Origin: Anseranas semipalmata
Lineage: Eukaryota; Chordata; Aves; Anseriformes; Anseranatidae
Assembly (NCBI GenBank): GCA_013399115.1
Contig: VXAA01003854.1
Coordinates: 63,116 to 127,115, forward strand
DNA length: 64,000 nucleotides
Reading direction: 5' to 3'
Shown: piece by piece, positions 48,454 to 59,140 of the stretch
Layout: every line of letters starts with the position of its first letter
How positions within the stretch are numbered: the stretch's first letter is position 1
Notes under the pieces: generated by a model
The model's input: only the letters and a program-made list of their open reading frames with translations
Databases searched by the model: none
What the model was told of the DNA's origin: nothing
Position numbers and translations under genes: made by a program

Positions 48454-48505
48454 ATATTAGGCAGAACACTTGTCAAAGAGGAGACTGGGTTCAATTTTCC
48501 TCTTA
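48454..48505 (+). repeat. Possible tRNA-derived SINE B-box region
   Basis: TATTAGGCAGAACACTTGTC, then AAAGAGGAGACTGGGTTCAA and TTTTCC. This resembles the second half of tRNA-derived SINE heads, with a GGTTAGGGCACT-like block, then GGAGACCTGGGTTCAATTCC. The B-box-like GGTTCAATTTT deviates at the 3' end. It is weak and by eye only. Confidence 0.25.
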
Positions 48506-49081
48506 GGTTTGAAAATCACATCTGCTCGCCTGGGGACACTGCTTTTTGGCCATGAGGGAGCAAGGGAAAAGGTATTTTCTACTTCCTATTTCCAGGTGTA
48601 GCAGCATAAAGAAAATAACATAAAATTCAATGAACTGGAGAAGGAATAATAGAAAGAGTCTGTATCTTAATCAGTGAGGTATTGCGTTGGATTCCCATCG
48701 CTATTTCTGAAACTGGAACTGCTTAACTGCTTTATGTTGCATTGAATGAATGCTTCAAGAAAAAAATAAAATTCAGTTTCTGAGTCTGTTTTAGAATCAC
48801 ATACATCTCAGGTGGTGTCACTAGGCTATAAACTCAAGCTCCTTTGGTTTTTCAACACCCCTCCCTTCTACACGTAAAATTAATCTAGTTAATAGGTATG
48901 TATATTATTTTTGAAAGTATTTGCATCTTCACTGTTTTCAAAAGAATTTCAAAATAATTGTCACAAGGTTTGAATTTTACTGTTTTTGATTTTAAAGCAA
49001 ATTTCCCAGTAATCTTTACTGAAAGGATAATTCCAAATAATTATTTTATTTTGTTTTGAAAACTGTTGTTTTTTCTTTTTC

Positions 49082-49103
49082 TTTTTTTTTGGGGGGGGAG
49101 GGG
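49082..49103 (+). repeat. T9-G8 homopolymer junction
   Basis: T9 (49082-49090) is followed directly by G8 (49091-49098), then AGGGG. The G-runs are prone to slippage and sequencing error and could join a G-quadruplex only if further G-runs were recruited. Confidence 0.9.
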
Positions 49104-51178
49104 AATAATCCCTTTGACACTGACTACAGAAGTCTGGATGGTTTAAGATATTATTAATAAAACACAAGGCCTTAGTAAATACAAGACCTACAATTCTTCA
49201 TCTTCACAGTGTAAAAATCCATAAAGAACGTAGAGTTCCTGGTCACAGCTTTAAATGCCACCCAGGCCAATTGGCATGTGAAAGACATTATCATCGTTAA
49301 ATAATGCAGTTCTTACGGTTCAATTCCACAAAGTTATTTCATTACATTGCCATTGTTTGGTCCTGGTTTTGGTACCTTGAACGAGACAGAAGTGACATAG
49401 AAATGTAAATTTCTTTTTCCTTTGCAAAAGGTGCCTCCGATTCAGCATTGAGAAAATCAGTTGAGCGGCAGAACTAATTGTCACTGCCTTTTTCATATGT
49501 GCTTTTGCTATGGAAATATTCTGTATGTTTTTGCAAAAACTATACGTTAATTTACACTAATGATATAAGAACTGTTATTACGCTATTCTGCCCCCTATCA
49601 TCTCTGCACTGGATCTATCCCCAAAAGTATCAAAGTCAGAACTGCTCTCGCTGGAGTTTCACTGCTTGCTCTAGGGCACAATTTATTTCTCCCTAGAGGT
49701 GTGTTTAATTTATTTATTTTTATTCTTAGTCAAAGAGGCTCTTGAACATCTTCATCACAAAGAAAAATAAAGTGGCCAGGAACTTTTGGCTCATCAGTCG
49801 ATGAGGTGTACGTTAACCTAAGCTGCCTGTGATTAAGCAGGCTGAGCGCAGACCAAGCTTAATTAAATTGATGGAAGAATTTACGAATCAGATTAAAGAA
49901 AAGAGGATGATGCTGAACTCTTTATTTAACACAGTATTTGTAAAACAGATGTTTGTTCAACAGTTTTTTTTTTTTTTTTAATCTTCTATGCAGGATGTGG
50001 TTCTGCCAAGTAGGCTTTAAAGACCCAAACCCACTTTTCTACAGAAAATAAGTGCGTGAGCTGCCTACTAGGCTCCCTTCAACTACCCCCAGAAACTGAC
50101 TTTTATACTGAACCCAAAGGGCTTTTATAGAGGTTTTTCTTTCAGTTTTTGGTTATTTTGGAGACAACCTGGCCCCTTCCCCCAGCGCCAAGTTTTTTGG
50201 ATCTACTTGTAGACTTCAATTTGACAAGCAATAGGGGTTTCAAACACACAAAGTTCAATAATTAGGAAAAATCGGCAGCTTGACAGAGGGAAGCCACTGT
50301 CCCTACAGAAGGAAAGCTTGAGAGTTCAACATTATAGTTTTGTTTGACCGACTGGTATATGTTCACTGGCCAGGAGCATACATCGGCTGCTCATCCACCA
50401 TGGTGCCTTCTCCAGCCCGCAGCTGGGGGCTGCCGGAGCCTGCTGGTACCACTGCTTGGGTGGGTGGGTGAAGGAGAATTACTGGGCACCAGGGAAACTC
50501 CGGTGCCAGGTCTTCTGTTTGTGAATGTAATGTGCATGTAGGATACATTTGCAAGAAATTAGGATTCCTTGTTTCACAACGTACCTTTCATCACATAGGA
50601 ATTCTTTGTTTGTAATAGTGCTGAAGCTGAAATAGTCAAAAATCAGATTCTGGAAGAAACTGCACTGACAGCTTCATAGGTTTCACAGCTCAGCAAACAT
50701 TGGCATGGAAAAGCTCTGTTAACATGGTCCACATATTTGTGCTGAAAATAACATTTAGTTGTGGACATACACATCAAAGCAGAGATGCAAAAAAATTCAA
50801 AGTATTTTTCCACATAAATTCACAATGACAAAATATCATCTACTAACATGAAGTGGAGTAAAGAGAACTAAATCTCATTTTGCTAGGTATTTAAGCTCAG
50901 TATCTGTCTGAATGAAAGGGCATTTTCACTCCCTGCTTTTAAGAAACCAAAATTTATAGCAGTATTGTAGGAGTCTTCAAGGTCAAAGGGTATATAGTCT
51001 GCTTGCTGCAATATAACCTGACATGATAAATCATGTACAAGCAACCAGCAGTGCTCCTATCATGAATTTGTAGAATGAGAACAGAAAATTATTTTTACAA
51101 AATAGTCATTAAACGATATAGCAATTTTCATTTTTTATGTGTTCTGTTTTACTGCTTTGTTTTTCCTTCACAATAAAC

Positions 51179-51198
51179 AAAAAAAAAAAAAAAAAAAA
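51179..51198 (+). repeat. Poly-A (A20)
   Basis: Uninterrupted A20 directly after CACAATAAAC, so an AATAAA hexamer precedes the A-run. No retroposed gene body is recognisable upstream. Confidence 0.9.
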
Positions 51199-52779
51199 GA
51201 AGAAGCCCTTTCTCTTTCTTATCTCCCCTCCAACAAACATTATGCCACAGAGAAAAGACTGCTAATAGAATAGTTTTAGAGAGAGTAGGTAAAGGCTTTC
51301 TTTGGGACTATACCAGTACCATATAAAAGGATTTTTCATGAAGTATAAAAGTAGAGGTGACACATATTCATCCTTTTCTTTTTGTTGTTGTTGTTATAAA
51401 AATATGTGCTCATAACATTCCTGAGGATGACAGACGATCAGAGCTTTCAGAAACACCTAAATCTGCTGCTTGCTCTATATGAGTTTCACTTGAAAGAAGA
51501 AATAATTAGTGGACTAAGAAAAAAATATCAAATTTGTTTAGTGCTAAATCCTGCAAATATATTAGGATGGTTTAAAGCTATAAAGAACCAAAATCTCCAC
51601 AGAAACAACAACATAATACAGGAGCACCTGGAGGATATGATTTACACAATACAGAAGAAGATCCTAATAGAACCTGTGCCATGATCCTATGCCAGGGTGG
51701 GAGTTGAAGGGAATTTGAGTCTCGTGCAAAATCTTTGGACCTTTGATGCAAGCTTTTATGGGCAGTATAGACTAATAAAAGTGCAATAAATAATAATTAA
51801 AATGTGAAAAATACTGAATCCACTGAATTCTTACAAATAAAACAAACCAAAAGAGCTAAGAATCGCCTTATACTCAAATAGGATGGGATGCAGATAAGCG
51901 GAGTGAATTCCATTACTTACAGTACTTCCTAACTTCTAGTTATACTGCTGGAATTGGCTTTCAAGGTGCTGCAGAAGCAGCATTGCTCAACTTGCAATGA
52001 CCCCTACAAAGGGGGTCTGCACAGGCTGACTGTAATCCTCTGCTATGTGAGAGGGAGCTTTTTCAAATCAAGAAAAAAGGTGTCCATGGCTTCTGCTAAG
52101 TTAACAACACCAAGTAAAATTCTAAGACCAGGCACCAAAATGAATCAGCCATTAGCATTTTTTTCCTTTTTTTTTTTTTTTTTACCTCCATTATTATTTT
52201 AAAATTTCCAATGACAGCATGTCAGAACTTTATACTGCAATGCCATAGTTCACATTCTTGTTCATTTATAAACCAGTACACTTTAAATTCCTCTTTACGA
52301 TGATCTTGCAGTGGATTTAGATTACTTCTATCAATATTATTTGCTCAATGAAATGAGGGTAGATAGAGCTGGAAATAGTTATGAAGGTGGGAAGGGGAAC
52401 AAATCCCAAGGGATTAACCTGATCCATTCCCACTGTATTAAACAGGCTTTGCTACGGACTTTATTAAAAGTCTCTGAGTGGGGGGAATGGGGCTGCCTAT
52501 TGGTCTTCTAGGAAAGTTTCTCTCCATTTAATTTTTTTTTATTTCACTTTCTGTATGTATTTAAAGAGATTTAAAAACTCTATGCATTTAGAAAAAGAAT
52601 GAAAAGCCTAATACTAACTGTACTTGCTACCTGTTGCAACTGATTGCATGTAATTGCTAAAACTCTATCTTTTTTGATATTATCTGTTAAATTCTGGCAT
52701 GAAACAAAGTAAATGAAATGTATCTTTTTTTTTTCTTTTTTTACTGATTCATTAGAAATCCAATGGAAACAAGTCTATC

Positions 52780-52797
52780 TTTTTTTTTTTTTTTTTT
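52780..52797 (+). repeat. Poly-T (T18)
   Basis: Uninterrupted T18 after AAGTCTATC. Confidence 0.9.
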
Positions 52798-53302
52798 CTT
52801 TTTCCCTGTGAATTTCCCTAAGTTTCTACAGATCGTTATTTCAGTACCCCAGAGTTTGGAATTGAACTCCCTGATTGCAAGAAAGAGACTTATTGTCTCT
52901 TTCAAGTGTGCTAATATTTTCAGGGAATACACACTTTTCTGCTTTATGACCCGGATGTAAACGATGTAAATTTCGGCATACCTCTGCAGGTTGTACGTGG
53001 AATCACATAATGGGACGACTGTCCCCTGGTGAAACAGCAGGAGCTTGTGGGCACAGACACCTGGGCATGGGCCTCTACAGACCAGTAAGTGGATCACAAA
53101 CAATATTCTCCGTATGGTCTGTAAGTCACTCGGTGGACCGTTCAAATTTCAGTAATACCTTAATGAAAGGGTCTTCTTTTATTACACTTCTAGAAAAATC
53201 AGCACTGCCCATGAAATGTGTTTTTTATTTACAGGCTAGCAGCTGATAAAAATAGTTTGTTTTACAGATGTGATGGCTGGCTGTTTGAATTAAGTGTTTT
53301 TT

Positions 53303-53338
53303 CATTATTATCATCATCATCGGAAGCAGCAGCAGCAT
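53303..53338 (+). repeat. Adjacent (ATC)n and (AGC)n short runs
   Basis: ATTATTATCATCATCATCGG is followed by AAGCAGCAGCAGCATTT; two short trinucleotide runs side by side. Confidence 0.8.
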
Positions 53339-54711
53339 TTTTGGGGAACCTTTAGATTCATGGCTTAAACATTTCATTTGCTTGTCAGAAAGAACTGTTT
53401 CACTGTATTTACTTTATGATATCCATAGCCCCCTTATTAGACACTCTTCCAGTAACTACCATCATGGCAGATCAGTAAATGTTTCGTTCATTCAAGACAA
53501 CTGAGGATATTCACATTGGCCATTTACTTCTAATGAAAAAACGGTTCGAACAATTCAAAAGCTAGTAATTTAAATAACTATATGAAACAAAGACATCATC
53601 AAGCTTAATTCCAGTATTTGTTTCAGGAGTAAGCTATTTATTACAACAAAAATCACTGATTCACTTACAGGAAATAATACATAAAGGCTTACCCCCCACT
53701 CTAAGAAATATCTGCCATTTATGTTTGGAGTATCAATGATAATATCAGCATTAAAAAAGGAAGCAAAGACTTGACTAGAACAACCCTTTTCCCTTCTTTA
53801 AGGAAAGTCAGGACTGAAGTATTTATTAGCCAACTGGATACATGTTGCACCTTGTTGCGCCTATATGCTAACTCGGAACACCTGGACCACATCACCAACC
53901 GCCTTTCAAGTTGCAACATCAAATGCACTGCTGCTCCATTCGCTGGGCAAACTCTAGCAGGACACCAGATTATGGATGTTAAAAGCTCCGATTTTTTACA
54001 CAAGAATCCTGGTAGTGGTACTTTTTAACTGAGAAACTATTTCAACTCATTTTATATGAGGAAGCTTGAAAACATTATCCCAGTGAGGGATATATAAATG
54101 GAAATTAGATGCCGCTTTCTGCCCAGAAAGCAAGCAACTATCAGCACCATCAGATGCTTGCTTTTTCTTTTCTTTTTAATTCTTTGGAATAAAAAGCCAG
54201 CTGGCATTATTTCCATTTCTTTTATTTTATCAAGATTTAAAGAGCAAGTCAAACTCACAATTACCATACATCTATAGATGGCACTCAGAGTGTAATAGAT
54301 AAATCTACCAGCATTGATGATTAGCCTTTAACTTTCAAGAAGAAATCCTGCTCATACTGCACTCATAATTTAATTTAAAATATATCATACGAAAATTAAA
54401 TGCACCTCTCAAACCTGCTGTTATTCTTCATTCCACTTATTATTTTTTTTTTCTCTGGGTGTGATCACATTCATTACAGTAACTGGGGCTGCCATTTGTA
54501 ACTGCACATCTTTTGTGTCCAGTGAACGAGAAATAGCTCAGCTCTGCTCGTCCTACTAAAACCAGAGGCTAACAGGGCATATTAAGTAATATTTTGAGTT
54601 ACTAACCTCAGAAGTCTGCATAAATGCAGGCTGATATACTTCGGGCCAGATTTACTAGGCATATGAATAGGCCTAATCCTGTCTTCAAAGCTTGAATAAT
54701 TAGGAAGGGAA

Positions 54712-54758
54712 CCATAGGGAGCTCTACCACCACCTAAGGCTGTGGTAGAGCCATAGGG
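54712..54758. repeat. Perfect 10-bp hairpin flanked by 8-bp direct repeats
   Basis: GCTCTACCAC at 54721-54730 is exactly complementary to GTGGTAGAGC at 54742-54751, with an 11-base loop. CCATAGGG occurs on both sides (54712-54719 and 54751-54758). The layout of short terminal inverted repeats with an 8-bp duplicated flank is that of a minimal hAT-type footprint. The right repeat overlaps the arm by one base, and the unit is only 31 bases, so a template-switch origin is equally likely. Confidence 0.5.
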
Positions 54759-55192
54759 GTGGCTCAAACGTTAGGGGTGGTTCTGTCTTACCCAGCCTGA
54801 CTCATCCTCATCGGTCCAAGGGTCTGTGCCACGTGAAAGCTGCACAGGGACTGGCAGAGCCTCCAGCTACCACGCAGACCACGACCACCTCAGACCCACA
54901 GTAGGGTGGAAGAGAAGTCCTAACTTACGTCCTAACTTCTAGGCTCATAACTGCAGACAGCCCTTTCTCAAGGGCAGTAGCTACAGCAGTGGTGTTGTAA
55001 ATTTCACAGAAGCCAGGATGGTGCTTTATTGTTCCCCAACACTTAATATTCAGCAGTAACAGAGCAAACATTTAAGCCCTTCTGAAACAAAGGAACTACT
55101 CGATACCACTGTTAAATTCTGCAGAACTAGTACTGTTGCCAACATTTTTGTTTTGTGCTTTTCACAGGCACAGCATGACCCTCACCAAATGA

Positions 55193-55240
55193 ATATATTT
55201 AACATATAAATATATGTTTAACATATAAATATAATGTTAA
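55193..55240 (+). repeat. AT-rich tandem repeat, about 2.5 copies of a 19-mer
   Basis: ATATATTTAACATATAAAT (from 55193) is followed by ATATGTTTAACATATAAAT (55212-55230) and a partial ATAATGTTAAC. The copies differ at one or two positions. Confidence 0.8.
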
Positions 55241-56981
55241 CAAATAAACATAGCTTGTTAAAGTAATTCAGAAAATAGTCTTTAAAAAAACTACCAATCA
55301 ATATACAGCATAAAAATAGACCTGTTTTTATCCCTATGCTTCCCCAAGACTGGATAGTTTAAGTTTAAAACAAAAAGCTGATTTCGTTAATGGGGAAGTG
55401 GCTTGGGAAGTGGAACATCAAGATTAAAATCTGAGCTGTGTAACAGACGTCCTCAAAGGGGTTTTCTACAGCTTATGTTCAAAACATGGATAGTAAAAGT
55501 ATCCTAACCCAGAAAGGTCTCACATTCCCAATAGTTCACATTCTAGCCAACACAGCCAGAAATGCCCATATACGTTTTTGAAATTTGTGATGGGAACATA
55601 CTGTTAACAGAAACAGTAGCTGTCACGAAAGAGCTCTGCCTGGTATCTGAGATCACCATAGTGCCTCCGCAGTCTTGGCGTGGGTTGAAACTCTTACTTC
55701 AGGATTAGAAGGCCCTGGAAAAGTACGCTTTTAGCAATAACTGCAGGCCAGCTATCAGTCTGATTGAGACAGTAGTCCATAAACACCAGTTCTGCAATCG
55801 TACCTTTGTTGCTGGCCTTTAGAACTACCTCTCTATTGCAAATCTGTCTTCTACAGACCAAAATGTACGTTGCTGTGAAGTTGAGCTACCTTGCAAGTGC
55901 AATCTGGCTAAAGCCAAACTGCTGTTTGTTACACAATTACTAATAATGAAGAGAAATGCCATAAGGAATTTCTGTTTTAAATCCCAAAGAGAATTATAAT
56001 GTTAATATAGAAGTTTCCAAACCAGGGCTCAGCACATATAAATCACAATGGAAAGGGAGTACAAACTAACATGACCAGGTCTCCAAAGGGATATGGGGTT
56101 GCATCCCTTAACTTGAAGTAATTATGGGCAACTCTGGAAACTGCCATCTGATAGAAAAATATACTGCTGCAAATTTGCAGCTTTTAAATGTTTTTGGTTA
56201 GTCGTTAACCAAATTAATCTGCAGCTACTAATTTTCAAGTGTAGCCATCTGGTTTACAGATTGACCACAATGTATGGAAATCATAACCCTGGATTGTAAG
56301 TATCAAGAGTCTTTGTTCAAAATACAATTTTCTAAAGAAGAAGAAGACAACAAAACTTTGGTGGTCATTGCTGCAACATTCTNTGGGAAGAATTTTAATA
56401 CAGAAGCATTTTAAACATTAACACCTACATAATAGCCTACAGAATGTGCCTAATAAAGGCTGATTTACCACCGTATTTGATTAAACTGTATCTCCATCTG
56501 CAGAAGGTAATGGGATTCTTAAATTACTAGGGATAATTATAGCCCACAAACCTTGTAGAGCCCTTGCATCAGTCCCTGTGCAATGAATAAGGCGGCAGCT
56601 CCACCCCACCTGCCTGCGTACCCTGAGCTGTGCAATGAATGCTGCCATGCTGTCTCTAAGTAGGAGGCGAAACCCCACGAGTCAGTTAAGTATCGATGGT
56701 ACCCCCCTTCCAAAGGCATTATACGAAGCTTAGTAAGGACCCTACACTTGTGCTGCCCCTCTCTGCAAAGCAAACATCCCTCCTTACTATGACCACTGAA
56801 TCCCCTTCTCCCCCAAACAAGTCAAACCAAAAAACACATTAGTGGAGATAGCCCTCCACTTCAGCACCAAACATCATATCATGACAGTTATCAGCTAGGG
56901 GAAAAATGTTATTACATCAGTATTTCAGCCTTCTAAACTATACTCCAATATCTTCACGAGTTACTAATTCCCACATTTCAC

Positions 56982-57004
56982 AAAAAAAAAAAAAAAAAAA
57001 AAAA
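56982..57004 (+). repeat. Poly-A (A23)
   Basis: Longest homopolymer in the window, after CCCACATTTCAC. Confidence 0.95.
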
Positions 57005-58770
57005 TTAAAACCAGAAAAATAAATCATGACTGTTGCTCTTTTTCCTCAATTTAGTAGATGTTTCTCTGCTTACACACAGCAGTGTTAATAACATACAACT
57101 ATGTTACAATTCAGACCTGACTGATGACTTGTAACTCATTCTCATAAGCTGTGCAGAAGTTCTAAGATATTCTTAGAAAAGATCCCCCAAAAGAAGACAA
57201 TAGAAATTAATAATGGATGCAGAACACCTCAAGATTTTTTTTTAAAGTGTCATTAAATAGCTGAAACACTGACCAGCCCAAGTGCTCTGGTAAAGTTAAG
57301 CTGAGCTGAAATTTTAGCAGGCAAATGTTTTGAACTCAGTCGAACAAGATTATTTAAAGCAATTTCACCTAAAAATCAAGGAAAGTTTAGCAGACAGAAA
57401 GATAACTAATTATTAGGTAATTATTGGAAAAAACACATTATTTTATTTACAAGTGACACACCATACTAAACTCAGTGTTACTTTATTAATGAGGCACAGA
57501 AACTGCTTTTTAGACAGAATCAGATTAGCATTCAGATTGTATTTTGATGTCATATTTTCCAACTCCAGTTAAAACAAAGAAGGAAGGAAGAGATTTGAGG
57601 ACTTTTGAATCCCACTCTGCATGCTGTAGTCACTCTTCTAAAAAGGACAAAGTGAGAAAAAAAGGACTATAAAACGTTTTCTTCTTTGATAATGGGAGAA
57701 AATTGTCCAGTTTCCAATTTTGTTGTTGACTTTGCTGATAAGAAATCTGCTGTTAATGAAACCTTTGATGATAATTAATTTAGTAGCAAAAAAACAGTGA
57801 TTAATTGTCTTTTAATTTAATGCCAAAATTTACCCTTTTTGCTGGTATTTTATAAAAAAGTCTGTTTCCCTTGAAAAGCCCCTAGGCAATAGTTTTAAAG
57901 TCTACAGAAAGTAAAGAGAGAAAAAGACAAAGATTTGGCAGGACACTAATATAAAACAAAATTAAGAGGTTTATGCCAAAATATCTTGACAATAAATATC
58001 TATCAAATGTTTATTATTTTTAGAAATGCTATGTTAACACACTATTGGAAAACTCTGTGGGGAATGCGGTGGCATTTACGCCTAACTCCATAGCTGTTAC
58101 AGCTATAGCACAAGCTTCCATATATTTGGTTCCACATCACTTCTGAAACATACCCAAGTATTATCCCCGTTCCAAAGAAAAGTAAAACTAAAATGCAAGG
58201 GACTGGGCTCCATCCCACCTAGTCTTGGAAATGCGAATGGAGAATCTCGTGTCAGTTTATGGACAGCAGAAAAGACAAGCGCATCCAGAGTGCTCACCCT
58301 GCTCCAGCATCGCCTCTACCTGCGCTACAGATGAGCAGAGCAAGGGGCCATCCATAGGATCTGAGTCTGAGTGACACGAAGCTGCTGACAGCGGCGCTAC
58401 ATCGGCCCAGGCTGATACGTTTCGCATTATTTATCTGCAGAAAGCAAACTATCCAAAAAGAATTTGGTGCATGTCTCTAGATGGACAAAATATATTCCTT
58501 TTTGCAGGGAAATTTCCACACAGTATGTTTCTTCCAACCCAAGCAGATCAGTGACTTTGGCTTGCATCAGTATATTTTAGAAAGAAAAACAAAATAAATC
58601 CAGAAAAGATCCCTGAGCTTGCAAGCAAAGATAAAAGGAACATGACAAATTAGTATGTTGGAAATGTTAGTTCAGGTTTCAGTATTTCATATCAAGGATA
58701 TAGAATAACTGGACTTCTATTTTTAACTACTGTTTTATAAAGTACTATCATTTGAGGCTTCAGAATAGTT

Positions 58771-58797
58771 AAAAAACAAAACAAAACAAAACAAAAC
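58771..58797 (+). repeat. (AAAAC)n microsatellite
   Basis: About five AAAAC units after AATAGTT. Confidence 0.95.
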
Positions 58798-59111
58798 AGA
58801 AAATGTTGCTTAATAGGAAGAAAAAAAAAAAGCTGCACTTTTTTTTTTCTCTAGACCCAGTATTCTAGTGTTATAATTGAGGAATCCTACAGCCATAACA
58901 CAAATTATGCAGAAAGGAAAAAATGAATTCCAGCAGATTTTAGACATGCAACTCCTACCTTCCCTAGCACTGACTGAATGATGTTCTGAGGCTGGCGAGT
59001 GAGCTTAAGGTCTGAGGTACAACATGTAATGTCACTGCAATGTACAGTGTGATTCCAGACCTATCACACAGGTGAACTGCTACTGAAGGGAATTCCTGAT
59101 GCGTAGTTGAA

Positions 59112-59140
59112 AGGACTACTCAAAGGACTACTCAAAGGAC
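59112..59140 (+). repeat. 12-bp tandem repeat, about 2.4 copies
   Basis: AGGACTACTCAA at 59112-59123 and 59124-59135, then AGGAC to 59140. Confidence 0.9.

Larger units (their letters stand above)
48506..54711. other. AT-rich non-coding DNA with poly-T/poly-A tracts
   Basis: No gene recognised. Contents are a T9/G8 junction at 49082-49098, T16 at 49964-49979, A20 at 51179-51198, (TTG)n at 51382-51395, T-runs at 52160-52183 and T18 at 52780-52797. An ATC/AGC trinucleotide stretch lies at 53303-53338. The longest open frame of the window (about 134 codons, minus strand, 52741-53145) matches nothing known and ends in a Lys run from the T18. Confidence 0.55.

Noticed and set aside
48481..48505. 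GGGTTCAATTTTCC as a tRNA T-loop
   Set aside because: No acceptor stem, D-arm or anticodon arm can be folded around it, so it is not a tRNA gene; kept only as a weak SINE candidate.
51406..51684. 92-codon plus-strand frame with a helical-looking peptide
   Set aside because: No recognisable domain, no codon-bias contrast and no splice context; AT-rich frames give such Ile/Lys/Leu/Asn-rich peptides by chance.
52741..53145. Longest open frame (about 134 codons, minus strand)
   Set aside because: In 64 kb of two-strand AT-rich DNA one or two frames this long are expected by chance. The peptide matches no family I know, and its C-terminal third includes a Lys run from the T18 homopolymer.
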